Assembly (NCBI GenBank): GCA_964596345.1
Contig: CAZQSZ010000001.1
Coordinates: 1-64,000, forward strand
Direction of reading: 5' to 3'
Length of the DNA: 64,000 bases
Origin: CADEDV01 sp964596345
Lineage (GTDB): Bacteria > Bacteroidota > Bacteroidia > Chitinophagales > Chitinophagaceae
Part shown: positions 51,672-60,307 of the stretch, one piece after another
Layout: every line of letters starts with the position of its first letter
Position numbering within the stretch: the stretch's first letter is position 1
Program-made: the position numbers and the translations under genes
The notes under the pieces: generated by a model
Databases searched by the model: none
What the model was told of the DNA's origin: nothing
Seen by the model: only the letters and a program-made list of their open reading frames with translations

Positions 51672-52117
51672 ATAGAAATCTTGAAGTTAGTCACGACGAA
51701 GGGTCACCAGACTTGAAAACAGAAAAAAGTTTGAATTTATGTTGAATGAAATCGGCAGGTAAATGATGTATCAAAGCCTTGGGAGAACTATACTTATCGG
51801 CCTCTTTCGGCTGCAATAATACGGCTAAATCGGGAAAATCAAAAATTTTTGGAGGAAGGGATTTTGGAGATTTCCGTCTGCACAACACTGATTTTATAGT
51901 CGTTGCAGGTTTCGGGTGGATCGGAAAGGGTGGGTTGGGGATAGTTTTGTTGCTTTTTTCTTTTTGAGAGGTGAATCAAATTACCTCCTGCTAATTGGGA
52001 CGTTTGGCTATTGTCCTTTCTGATTTTATAAGTAAAATGGAGTTTTGTTGTAGATAGTTACTGTAGGTGTAAATACGGATATTTTATTATTAAGCGAATT
52101 GATAACTTTAATTAATA
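51672..52117. other. Intergenic region between rho and relE-like gene
   Basis: About 446 bp without a convincing gene. A 62-codon frame at 51779-51967 has no family resemblance. It probably holds the rho promoter and leader, but no clear TAnnTTTG was found on the minus strand. A small imperfect hairpin is at 51968-51987. Confidence 0.45.
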
Positions 52118-52387
52118 ATGGCTATGTACAAAATAGAAATAGACCAATCAGCTGAAAAGGAGCTTGCGGCTTTGCCAAAAGAAGCTCTTCGGAAAGTTGT
52201 CAGGTTGATTAATGGGTTGGAAAGAGAGCCTCGGCCATCCGGGGTCAAAAAACTAAAGGCATCGGACGAGAACTTATACAGAATCAGAAGCGGAGATTAC
52301 AGGATTGTATATGCTGTTGCAGAAGAAATTAAAATTGTAAATATCAGGCGTATCCGGCACCGGAAAGATGTATACCGTAATTTATAA
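52118..52387 (+). CDS. RelE/ParE-type toxin-like protein
   Basis: An 89-residue protein of the RelE fold, which cleaves mRNA in the ribosome or acts as a related toxin. Features: YKIEIDQSAEKELAALPKEALRKVVRLINGL, then RPSGVKKLKASDENLYRIRSGDYRIVYAV (the positive strand typical of RelE) and VNIRRIRHRKDVYR. No antitoxin gene precedes it in the same direction. The small convergent gene (52382-52576) is the only candidate partner. ATG 52118 or 52124. Confidence 0.82.
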   Translation: MAMYKIEIDQSAEKELAALPKEALRKVVRLINGLEREPRPSGVKKLKASDENLYRIRSGDYRIVYAVAEEIKIVNIRRIRHRKDVYRNL

Positions 52388-52576
52388 TTTACCCTTTTTT
52401 TTAAGCGATTTTTTCACGTCACCCCACGACTTTTTAGACTCAGTTTTCCGGCTTTCTGCCACCAAAACATCAATTAGATCTTCGAAATCAGCAGGGTTTT
52501 TTGCCACTTCTTTTATATCCACCTGGAGGATCTTCCTTTTTTTCTTTTCGTCGGTTAAAATAGTTACTCCTTTCAT
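52382..52576 (-). CDS. Small antitoxin-like charged protein
   Basis: A 64-residue acidic/basic protein convergent with the RelE-like gene, overlapping it by 6 bp. VDIKEVAKNPADFEDLIDVLVAESRKTESKKSWGDVKKSLKKKG suggests two amphipathic helices and a Lys-rich end, the build of small antitoxins. Partnership with RelE is inferred from adjacency. The frame opens at TTG 52594; ATG 52576 (MKGVTILTD) is preferred. Confidence 0.5.
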   Translation of the reverse strand: MKGVTILTDEKKKRKILQVDIKEVAKNPADFEDLIDVLVAESRKTESKKSWGDVKKSLKKKGKL

Positions 52577-52675
52577 ATGTGTCTGTTTTAACAAATCTAC
52601 AAAATTTGTGGTAGACCCATTTTATGGAGGTGATGGTTTTTGGATAGTGTTATACCGGGGCTGTATTTCATGTCC

Positions 52676-52683
52676 TATCTTTG
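52676..52683 (+). promoter_or_regulatory. asnS -7 element
   Basis: TATCTTTG, matching TAnnTTTG, 18 nt before ATG 52702. Confidence 0.55.
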
Positions 52684-52701
52684 CCGACCTAAAATTCAGG
52701 T

Positions 52702-54144
52702 ATGTTCAACAAACGAATCAAGATCAAAGAGCTGCTGGCGCAGGAGCCAACCGGACAGGAAGTAACGGTGATGGGCTGGGTGCGGACCTTTCGCAACAAC
52801 CAGTTTATCGCCCTGAACGATGGCAGCACCAATAATAATCTGCAAGTAGTGGCCGAGTTGGGCAAGTTTGATGAAGAATTGCTGAAAAGAATTACCACTT
52901 CTGCTTCGTTGAAAGTAACCGGTAAAGTGGTGCCTTCTTTAGGAAAAGGGCAGAAGATGGACCTGCAGGCAGATACTATAGAAATACTTGGCGACAGCGA
53001 TGCAGAAGTCTATCCCTTGCAACCCAAGAAGCACAGTCTTGAGTTTCTGAGAGAGAAAGCTCATTTGCGGTTTCGTACCAATACATTCGGTTCTGTATTC
53101 CGTGTACGTCATGCCTTGGCATTTGCCGTACATAAATTTTACAACGATAAAGGTTTTGTGTACATGCACACCCCCATCATCACAGCCAGTGATGCAGAAG
53201 GTGCGGGTGAAATGTTTCGTGTAACTACACTGCCGATTGATGGCACCGCACCAAAAAACGAAGACGGTTCGATCAATTTCAAAGAAGATTTTTTTGGCCG
53301 CAGCACCAATCTTACGGTTAGCGGACAATTAGAAGGAGAACTAGGTGCTACTGCTTTTGGTGAGATATATACATTCGGTCCCACGTTCCGGGCAGAGAAC
53401 AGTAACACGGCAAGACACCTCGCTGAATTCTGGATGATAGAACCCGAAATGGCCTTTTGTGACCTGGAGGACAACATGAACCTCGCTGAAGAGTTCATCA
53501 AGTACCTCATCAATTATGTAATGCAAAACAACCGGGAAGACCTGGAATTCCTTGCGCAGCGTTTGGCCGAAGAAGAAAAACAATTGCCACAGGATAAGCG
53601 GAGTGAAATGGGCCTGATCGAAAAACTGGAATTTGTGTTGAATAACGATTTTCAGCGCCTTACTTACACGGAAGCGATCGATATCCTGAGAGAGAGCAAT
53701 CATAATAAGAAAAAGAAATTCCAATACGAGATCACCGGCTGGGGCATGGACCTGCAAAGTGAACATGAACGCTACCTGGTGGAAAAGCATTTTAAAAAAC
53801 CGGTTATCCTGATCAACTACCCCGAGCAGATCAAGGCCTTTTACATGCGGATGAATGATGATGGGAAAACAGTGGCTGCTATGGATATTTTAGCACCGGG
53901 CATTGGTGAGATCGTGGGTGGTTCACAACGGGAGGAAAGAATGGATAAACTGCTCGCCAGGATGGAGAAGATGCAGGTACCTGCTGAAGAATTGTGGTGG
54001 TACCTGGATACAAGAAGATTTGGTTCTGTGCCACATGCCGGTTTTGGTTTAGGTTTTGAAAGAATGGTGCAGTTTGTAACCGGAATGACCAATATCCGTG
54101 ACGTCATTGCCTTCCCGAGAACACCCGGCAGTGCGGAGTTTTAA
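52702..54144 (+). CDS. asnS: Asparagine--tRNA ligase
   Basis: A 480-residue class IIb aminoacyl-tRNA synthetase. An N-terminal OB-fold anticodon-binding domain (VTVMGWVRTFRNNQFIALNDGS) and the catalytic domain: motif 1 region VYMHTPIITASDAEGAGEMF, motif 2 GPTFRAENSNTARHLAEFWMIEPE, and motif 3 HAGFGLGFERMVQFVTGMTNIRDVIAFPR. The last block, with the AsnRS pattern GxGxERL, gives Asn rather than Asp specificity together with the FPR end. Confidence 0.95.
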   Translation: MFNKRIKIKELLAQEPTGQEVTVMGWVRTFRNNQFIALNDGSTNNNLQVVAELGKFDEELLKRITTSASLKVTGKVVPSLGKGQKMDLQADTIEILGDSDAEVYPLQPKKHSLEFLREKAHLRFRTNTFGSVFRVRHALAFAVHKFYNDKGFVYMHTPIITASDAEGAGEMFRVTTLPIDGTAPKNEDGSINFKEDFFGRSTNLTVSGQLEGELGATAFGEIYTFGPTFRAENSNTARHLAEFWMIEPEMAFCDLEDNMNLAEEFIKYLINYVMQNNREDLEFLAQRLAEEEKQLPQDKRSEMGLIEKLEFVLNNDFQRLTYTEAIDILRESNHNKKKKFQYEITGWGMDLQSEHERYLVEKHFKKPVILINYPEQIKAFYMRMNDDGKTVAAMDILAPGIGEIVGGSQREERMDKLLARMEKMQVPAEELWWYLDTRRFGSVPHAGFGLGFERMVQFVTGMTNIRDVIAFPRTPGSAEF

Positions 54145-54165
54145 TAATTCGGCAATTTCATTTGA

Positions 54166-54201
54166 AAAAGAGGCCAAAGAAAAAATTCTTTGGCCTCTTT
54201 T
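54166..54201. terminator. Bidirectional terminator between asnS and uspA
   Basis: A 16-bp perfect stem (54166-54181 with 54186-54201) with loop AAAA. A-run upstream and T-run downstream allow it to work in both directions for these convergent genes. Confidence 0.9.
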
Positions 54202-54284
54202 CATGTTATCGTACACTGAGTAAATACGGCTAAGAAGTAAGAGGAGAGCTGACGGTTAGATATTCTCCTTTACGCTTTGAACTC

Positions 54285-55115
54285 TTAGCTCTCGTGTACA
54301 CACATCACAGGGACATGGGAGTGATAGATCAATTGCTTGGTTGAGCTTGTTTTAAAGATGCCCTGTAATAATTTATGTTTCTTGGGTATCGTAATAATAA
54401 GATCCAGGTTATTCTTTTCAGCGAAATCATTCAGCCCGTCCTCAATGTCTTCGTGCTGGATAAAATCATATTTCGGATGCAGGTCTTCCAGCAGGGTGTG
54501 CAGCAATAAAGATTCCTCGGGTGTGTCGGGCTTAAAATGTTTGTCTTTATAATCTACATTCAACACATGCAGTTCTGCATTGAACTCCCTGACGATCGCT
54601 TTAATAGCCGGGGCCGGTGTTTCTTTTACCACATTTCTGAAATCACAGGCAAAACCGATCTTCCGGATACCATTTCCATATTCTTTTCCGGGAGGAACAG
54701 CAATCACCGGGTAAGCAAGATGACGGATAGCTGAAAGGGTGGTGCTGCCAAAGATCACTCTTTCCAGCCCGGATGAACCCCGGCTGCCCATAATGATTGC
54801 AAAGGGATGCAAATGGTTACAAAGATCTTCGAGTTCATCCATCACATCACCCAGACGGGTTTCACTATAAATTTTCACTTTGCCCGAAGTCACATGCTCA
54901 GCCGCAGCTTTTACTTCCTTCATTTTTGCCTCGGCATCATGTTTCAACTCTTCCACGGAAACAAGCAGCACCGGCACATCCGACATACTGACCGGCACAT
55001 TATATACATGAAACAGCATCACACTGGCGTTGATGGCTTTGGCCATATCCAATCCATAATTCATGGCATTGGTAGCTGCCGGAGAAAAGTCGGTTGGAAT
55101 GATTATCGTTTTCAT
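54285..55115 (-). CDS. Tandem-domain universal stress protein
   Basis: A 276-residue UspA protein with two Usp domains. The first begins TIIIPTDFSPAATNAMNYGLDMAK and ends with the ATP-binding GSRGSSGLERVIFGSTTLSAIRHLAYPVIAVP motif (G-2x-G-9x-G(S/T)). The second (about 150-276) has IGFACDFRN and TIPKKHKLLQGIFKTSSTKQLIYHSHVPVMCV and looks degenerate at the ATP motif. Role: stress survival. Confidence 0.9.
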   Translation of the reverse strand: MKTIIIPTDFSPAATNAMNYGLDMAKAINASVMLFHVYNVPVSMSDVPVLLVSVEELKHDAEAKMKEVKAAAEHVTSGKVKIYSETRLGDVMDELEDLCNHLHPFAIIMGSRGSSGLERVIFGSTTLSAIRHLAYPVIAVPPGKEYGNGIRKIGFACDFRNVVKETPAPAIKAIVREFNAELHVLNVDYKDKHFKPDTPEESLLLHTLLEDLHPKYDFIQHEDIEDGLNDFAEKNNLDLIITIPKKHKLLQGIFKTSSTKQLIYHSHVPVMCVHES

Positions 55116-55238
55116 GATTCTGAGTTGTATGTAAAGTTATTATGGGCAGGAAGCTCTTTACCATGATTCGGGTCAGATGCCCGGATGATTTCGTTATGGA
55201 ATAAAGGCTATCCCTGTATCTAATAGTAAACCTTGCTT

Positions 55239-55796
55239 ATGGCTGCTCTGGATAACAATAACTACTCTCCTGTATCAGCAAAGAACAGGCCGGGGGTCCA
55301 CCGGGTGAAAAAACATTCCCTGCGTACAGATATGACGCCGATGGTGGACCTTGGTTTTCTGCTTATTACCTTTTTTGTTTTTACATCGGAGTTGAGCAAA
55401 CCGGTGGTTACCAAACTGGTGATGCCAACAGAGGAAGGCCGGACAACACTTGGCGAGTCGGATGCATTAACTGTGCTGCTGGGAAAGAACGATGCTGTGT
55501 ACTATTATCATGGAAACCCGGGTAAAGCATTTGCAGAAGGTCAGGTCTATAAAACCAGTTTTGCTGTTGATAAAGGAATCGGGACGATCATCCGGGCAAA
55601 ACAAAAGCAATTGGCTGCTCATCCTGCCAGCAAAGAAGGGAAAGACGGGCTGATGCTGTTGATCAAACCGGGAGAGCAGGCATCTTACCAGAATGTTGTC
55701 GATATGCTGGACGAAGCCATGATCAATAACGTAAAGAAATATGCCTTGCTGAAACAGGAGAAGGATGAAATTGATTACTTGAACAGGCAGCAGTGA
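55239..55796 (+). CDS. exbD: ExbD/TolR-like biopolymer transport protein
   Basis: A 185-residue protein: N-terminal cytoplasmic stretch, one TM helix MVDLGFLLITFFVF with the conserved Asp37 (of DMTPMVDLGF) that carries protons in ExbD/TolR, and a periplasmic domain ending TVLLGKNDAVYY ... QNVVDMLDEAM. ExbB and TonB usually sit beside it; neither is here, so it must partner with products coded elsewhere. TTG 55233 precedes ATG 55239; the latter is chosen. Confidence 0.83.
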   Translation: MAALDNNNYSPVSAKNRPGVHRVKKHSLRTDMTPMVDLGFLLITFFVFTSELSKPVVTKLVMPTEEGRTTLGESDALTVLLGKNDAVYYYHGNPGKAFAEGQVYKTSFAVDKGIGTIIRAKQKQLAAHPASKEGKDGLMLLIKPGEQASYQNVVDMLDEAMINNVKKYALLKQEKDEIDYLNRQQ

Positions 55797-56822
55797 TCAG
55801 TGCTTCCAGAAAAGATCAATACGCTGTTTGATATTTGCTCTCATATTGAGATAAAACAAATTGATATCACCGGGATGATAATTTTTAGAGAAGTATAAAA
55901 AGCTCCAGGGAAACTTAGGTCTTTTTACAAACAGCAATCCATTACTGACCTGGGCATCGGTCGTGTACTTGTATATTTTATTGAATTTGGTCAGCACACT
56001 TCCTTTATTTAGTTTGTTAGAAGCATAGTCAATACCCGTTGTCCATGTTAATGGGTTGGTGACAAACGAGTTCCCTTTTTCTTCGGTAATATAAGGAGGA
56101 ATGTATCCTTTCCGCAGGGTGCGCCAGCTGCAGATACACCCGGTTTGTAAAGAGTCTTCACACATTTTCAAATAAGTAAAATATTCTTTGGGGACCGGCC
56201 ATCCGATAATGTAAGCAACAACCAGTTTGTTTTTCAACGGGCTGTCTTCAAAGAATTCTTTCAATAGTTTTTCTGCTAAAAAACTTCCCTGGCTGTGTGC
56301 GGCAATGATAATAGGTCTCCCATCGTTCCAGTAATTTAAATAATGCGTAAAAGCAGCTTTGATATCTGCATAAGCAACGGCGAATGCTTCTTGTCTTGCT
56401 GTTTCATCTTTACTGAAAAAGTTACCAATATGTGCCTGCCGGTACCTTGGTGCAAAAACCCGGCACTGCTGGTTAAATACACTGGCCTGGTAGAGAATGG
56501 TGGAATAATCTGTCTTTGCATTGATATAGCTGTCATCAATGGCGGCGTTCAGTTTCTTATTCTTTGACTTTGTGGTGTAGGTGGTGGGGTGTAAAAAGAA
56601 AACATCCACCAGGGAGTCCCGCATTTCATTCCGCAAGGGTTTCGGAACACTGTCGGAAGGATCCCATTTCCAGGGGTGTGCTGCCCAATAATTCAGGCTG
56701 TCATATGCCGGTCGGCCGCTTTCACTTTTAAAACGGTAATGACCTTTTAAAGCCATGTATTTATTACAGGAAGGCAGGAAAAAGCTCAAAAAAAGGACTA
56801 AAACAGGCAAAAAAAGACGCAT
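55797..56822 (-). CDS. DUF3089 alpha/beta hydrolase lipoprotein
   Basis: A 341-residue lipoprotein (signal LVLFLSFFLPSC) with a DUF3089 lipase-like domain: VDVFFLHPTTYT, FAPRYRQAHIGNFFS, and nucleophile elbow IIIAAHSQGSFLAEKLLK (Ser in AHSQG). Function and substrate unknown. A longer frame starts at 56858 without a lipobox; ATG 56822 is chosen. Confidence 0.82.
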   Translation of the reverse strand: MRLFLPVLVLFLSFFLPSCNKYMALKGHYRFKSESGRPAYDSLNYWAAHPWKWDPSDSVPKPLRNEMRDSLVDVFFLHPTTYTTKSKNKKLNAAIDDSYINAKTDYSTILYQASVFNQQCRVFAPRYRQAHIGNFFSKDETARQEAFAVAYADIKAAFTHYLNYWNDGRPIIIAAHSQGSFLAEKLLKEFFEDSPLKNKLVVAYIIGWPVPKEYFTYLKMCEDSLQTGCICSWRTLRKGYIPPYITEEKGNSFVTNPLTWTTGIDYASNKLNKGSVLTKFNKIYKYTTDAQVSNGLLFVKRPKFPWSFLYFSKNYHPGDINLFYLNMRANIKQRIDLFWKH

Positions 56823-57003
56823 AAAGCAAAATAACTCAATAAACGGCACAATCGGCAATCCATCCTCTGGGGAAACCGCTTGTCAAATGCCTGCCCGTTT
56901 TTTTTAAGCACTTAAAATCGATAGGATGCAATACAGTAAAGGGTTTGGCGAAGAAATAGCTACTTTTCTAAAATAATTACCTGAAAAAATACAGTACTTT
57001 GTC

Positions 57004-57034
57004 TTGCATAGTACCAAATATCACCCTATCTTTG
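57004..57034 (+). promoter_or_regulatory. Promoter of NTF2-like lipoprotein
   Basis: TTG (57004-57006), 20-bp spacer, TATCTTTG (57027-57034), 17 nt before ATG 57052. Best-formed promoter of the window. Confidence 0.65.
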
Positions 57035-57051
57035 GTTCAGAAAGATAAAAT

Positions 57052-57543
57052 ATGAGGAACACGGTAATCATAACAGTGCTTTTTGTAACGGTTTTACTGG
57101 CGGCCTGTTCGGCAACAAAATCAACCGGCAGAACTCCTGCTCATAAATTACCGGTGGATAAAGTTTTATATGATTCAGTTCTTTATATGGACAGCGTTTT
57201 GTTCCATGCTTTTAATACCTGTCAGCTGGAAAAATTCAATAGTTTTTTTGCAACCAACCTTGAATTCTATCACGACAAAGGCGGGTTGACCAATTATGGA
57301 CACACCGTTGACTTTATGAAAACCACGTGTGAACGAACATGGAAAGTGAGGAGAGAACTGGTGGCAGACAGTTCCGAAGTTTACCCGATCAACAATTATG
57401 GTGCTGTGCAGATCGGGTCACACCGGTTTTATAATACAGAGAAAGGGCCCGAAGTATTGGGGGGAACATTCAAGTTCATTCACCTGTGGCAAATAAAGAA
57501 TGGACAATGGAAGATCACCCGGATCATCAGCTATGATCATTGA
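57052..57543 (+). CDS. NTF2-like (SnoaL/DUF4440-type) lipoprotein
   Basis: A 163-residue lipoprotein (ITVLFVTVLLAACSA, lipobox LAAC). Cone-shaped NTF2-like domain: DSVLFHAFNTCQLEKFNSFFATNLEFYHDKGGLTN, then FKFIHLWQIKNGQWKITRIISYDH. Such domains are small ligand or enzyme scaffolds; activity unknown. The following padR gene is 41 bp away and may share its transcript. Confidence 0.75.
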   Translation: MRNTVIITVLFVTVLLAACSATKSTGRTPAHKLPVDKVLYDSVLYMDSVLFHAFNTCQLEKFNSFFATNLEFYHDKGGLTNYGHTVDFMKTTCERTWKVRRELVADSSEVYPINNYGAVQIGSHRFYNTEKGPEVLGGTFKFIHLWQIKNGQWKITRIISYDH

Positions 57544-57584
57544 TGAAAAAGTGCTGACATTAAAAAACTACAAATCCAGGAAGT

Positions 57585-57932
57585 ATGAATATAGAAAACA
57601 CACAGAGCCAGATGCGGAAAGGGATACTGGAGTTTTGCATTCTTTCCATCATTCGCCGGGGTGAAGCGTATCCCAGTGATATTGTAGAAGAGATGCGGGC
57701 CGCCAACCTGCAGATACTGGAAGGCACCCTGTACCCGTTGCTTACCCGCCTGAAGAATGCAAGTATGCTGACGTACCGGTGGGTGGAAAGTAATTCAGGC
57801 CCCCCCCGCAAATATTTTTCCCTGACAGAAAAAGGGGATGATTTTTATAAAGAGCTGGAGCAAACATGGAACGAATTATCCAACGCCGTGAATGCACTGG
57901 CCCGGAAAGATGGCCAACCGCTTAACCAATAA
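57585..57932 (+). CDS. PadR-family transcriptional regulator
   Basis: A 115-residue winged-helix repressor. QMRKGILEFCILSIIRRGEAYPSDIVEEMRAANLQILEGTLYPLLTRLKNASMLTYRWVESNSGPPRKYFSLTEKG is a complete PadR domain. PadR genes with HAAS-PspC partners are typically a module controlling membrane proteins; it is 24 bp upstream of the PspC-domain gene. Confidence 0.92.
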   Translation: MNIENTQSQMRKGILEFCILSIIRRGEAYPSDIVEEMRAANLQILEGTLYPLLTRLKNASMLTYRWVESNSGPPRKYFSLTEKGDDFYKELEQTWNELSNAVNALARKDGQPLNQ

Positions 57933-57956
57933 CAACCTCAACCAAACTTTTATACA

Positions 57957-60191
57957 ATGAAAAAGATCATTAACATAAACCTCAGCGGCCGGGTGATACC
58001 GATCGAAGATTCGGCTTACGAAAAATTGCAGGCCTATATAGAAAGTTTGCGGCGATACTTTGCCAAAGAAGAGAGCCGTGATGAGATCATTAATGATATT
58101 GAGAGCCGCATTGCTGAACTGATGAGTGAAAGAGTACGCAAAGGGGCAGACAGTATCACCGATGCGGATGTGGATGATATTGCCACTTCTATGGGAAGAC
58201 CGGAAGATTTTGAGGCCGAAGAGACCATGGATGCCGGTGCAGCGGGAGCAAAGACCTCTTCTTCATCGTCCTCCTCATCGCAGCAAAGCCAGCAACAACA
58301 ATTCAGTAGCAGTTATTCAGAAAAAACAAAGACGTCAAGAGGCCGGTTGTACCGTGATACAGGCGATAAATTCATTGGTGGTGTTTGTAGCGGTATCGCA
58401 GCTTACCTGAATGTGGATCCTGCTATTGTAAGGATTTTATTCGCCATCGTAACCTTTGGTGGTTTTGGTATCGGTTTCCTGGCCTATATCTTAATGTGGA
58501 TGATCTTACCGGCAAAAGATATTGAACCCTACGGTGGCAAAAGATTGTTTCGTAACCCCGATGATAAAGTGATCGGCGGTGTGGCAGGCGGTTTGGCGGC
58601 TTATTTCGACCGGAGTGTAACAACGATTCGTCTCATTTTTGCAGCTCCCTTTATATTAAGTATCCTCTTTAGCATGCTGCGTGGTTTTAGTTATGGTTAT
58701 GATTTTGATTTCTTCCCCAATATAGTTTCAGGCTCACTGAGTGGAACATTCTTCCTGGCGTATGTGATCTTATGGATGGTGTTACCCGAAGCAAGAAGCC
58801 CGTATGAAAAAATGGAAATGCGGGGAGAGAAAGTGGACGTGAATACCATTCGCCAGAATGTAAAAGAAGGGGTGGATAATATGAAGGACCGGATGAAAGG
58901 ATGGAGTGAAGAAGTAAAAGCATCAGCACAAAATTTCAGTGAGAAAGCCAGGGAGTTCGGCAATACAAGAGGAAAAGAATTTACCCGTGAATTCAATGAA
59001 ACAGCCCGGAGAACGGGTGGTGGTATTGGTCATGCGATCGGTGTGGTATTCAAAGCTTTTTTCCTGTTCATTTTTGGCACCATTGCTTTTGCTTTGTTTG
59101 TAGCACTTATTGGTTTCATCTTTGGCGGGGTGGCCTGGTGGCCGGTCAATAATTTTTTATGGACCAGTAAATGGCAGCAGATCTATGCATGGTGCACCTT
59201 GATCTTTTTCTTCGCTGTGCCCCTGATCGCTTTTATTACCTGGGTAATACGCCGCATCGTTCGTGTACGTTCAAGAAGCAGCTACCTGGGCTGGACATTT
59301 GGTTTCCTGTGGACGGTAGGTTGGGTATCGGCAGTATTGCTGGTGGCCAGTATCACCAAAGACTTCCGGCAGGAGAGTGAGATTCCCGAAGTGGCAGAGA
59401 TAACACAACCGGTAAATGGCAGAATGATTGTGGCGGTTTCTCAACCTGAACTTAAATACAACGGCAATTTCAGCTGGGTAAATGATGAAGGAATGGGTTG
59501 GAGCCTGAGCGAGGATACCATGAAACTTTCTTTTGTCAAGATCAGGGTCAGCAAAAGTGAAGATGCACAATATCATGTGCTGGTAGTAAGAAAAAGTAAT
59601 GGCAGAACAGAACAGGAAGCCAGGGTCCGGGCAGAAAAAATAAACTACAAGGTGTTTTCAAAAGACAGTATCCTCGACCTGGCCAGCGGGTATGCTATTG
59701 ATAAAAATAGCAAGTTCAGGTGGCAGCATGTGGAGATCGAGATCCAGGTGCCGGTTGGTAAGCGGATCAATTTTGATGAATCCGTTACCGATAAGCTGAA
59801 TATGGTGAGCTTCCGTATCAACAGGAAATACAAACGGAATGGTATAACCATCACAGATTATGAAGACCATGATTCCTTCTATTTTGATACCAATAAGGAT
59901 TATATCATGGATGCGGATGGCAGCCTGAAGGATATGAATGGAAAAAAAGTAAATGATGTGAATTACAGGTATGATAGTAAAACGAGTGATTCGCTGCAGC
60001 TGGAAGAGCAATTGAAAGAAGAAAAAAGGTTAAGGGAAGAAAGCGACAAGCGGATCAAAGACCTGGAAGAAAAGCAAAAACAAAACAAACCCGTCACACA
60101 TAAAATGGAAACGATGGATGACGAAACGGAAGGTACTGTTACCGGCACTTCTTCACCATCCCCTGTTTTATCGTTGCTCAACTGGTTTTAA
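57957..60191 (+). CDS. PspC-domain membrane protein with HAAS-like N-terminus
   Basis: A 744-residue membrane protein. N-terminal HAAS-like region (RVIPIEDSAYEKLQAYIESLRRYFAKEE ... SITDADVDDIATSMGRPEDF, residues 10-85), Ser/Gln-rich linker, then two PspC repeats (about 120-195, RLYRDTGDKFIGGVCSGIAAYLNV and about 195-280, RLFRNPDDKVIGGVAGGLAAYFDRS), further TM helices and a soluble C-terminal part with a coiled coil (EEQLKEEKRLREESDKRIKDLEEKQ). Likely an envelope-stress sensor or partner of PadR. Confidence 0.87.
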   Translation: MKKIININLSGRVIPIEDSAYEKLQAYIESLRRYFAKEESRDEIINDIESRIAELMSERVRKGADSITDADVDDIATSMGRPEDFEAEETMDAGAAGAKTSSSSSSSSQQSQQQQFSSSYSEKTKTSRGRLYRDTGDKFIGGVCSGIAAYLNVDPAIVRILFAIVTFGGFGIGFLAYILMWMILPAKDIEPYGGKRLFRNPDDKVIGGVAGGLAAYFDRSVTTIRLIFAAPFILSILFSMLRGFSYGYDFDFFPNIVSGSLSGTFFLAYVILWMVLPEARSPYEKMEMRGEKVDVNTIRQNVKEGVDNMKDRMKGWSEEVKASAQNFSEKAREFGNTRGKEFTREFNETARRTGGGIGHAIGVVFKAFFLFIFGTIAFALFVALIGFIFGGVAWWPVNNFLWTSKWQQIYAWCTLIFFFAVPLIAFITWVIRRIVRVRSRSSYLGWTFGFLWTVGWVSAVLLVASITKDFRQESEIPEVAEITQPVNGRMIVAVSQPELKYNGNFSWVNDEGMGWSLSEDTMKLSFVKIRVSKSEDAQYHVLVVRKSNGRTEQEARVRAEKINYKVFSKDSILDLASGYAIDKNSKFRWQHVEIEIQVPVGKRINFDESVTDKLNMVSFRINRKYKRNGITITDYEDHDSFYFDTNKDYIMDADGSLKDMNGKKVNDVNYRYDSKTSDSLQLEEQLKEEKRLREESDKRIKDLEEKQKQNKPVTHKMETMDDETEGTVTGTSSPSPVLSLLNWF

Positions 60192-60224
60192 CTCGGTTGA
60201 AGTTGGACCCGGCAAACCGGGAAT

Positions 60225-60254
60225 GCCCTGCCTGTTTATACAGCGGGGCTTTTT
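60225..60254 (+). terminator. Intrinsic terminator of the padR-pspC operon
   Basis: GCCCTGC-CTG pairs with CAG-CGGGGC (60241-60249) with one wobble and one bulge around a 6-nt loop, followed by TTTTT. Confidence 0.7.
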
Positions 60255-60282
60255 GTTTCTTTCCCCTCTTAGCTTTTTGCTC

Positions 60283-60290
60283 TACATTTG
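60283..60290 (+). promoter_or_regulatory. gcvT -7 element
   Basis: TACATTTG, 17 nt before ATG 60308. Confidence 0.55.
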
Positions 60291-60307
60291 CGGACAATTT
60301 TGTTCAT

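Noticed and set aside
51779..51967. 62-codon frame in the rho-relE gap
   Set aside because: No signal, domain or promoter; composition not gene-like.
5203..60272. Enrichment of CTCTTAG/CTAAGAG across the window
   Set aside because: About eight copies by eye is what chance predicts for a 7-mer on two strands in 64 kb; only the tandem doublets at 12168 and 49258 are kept.
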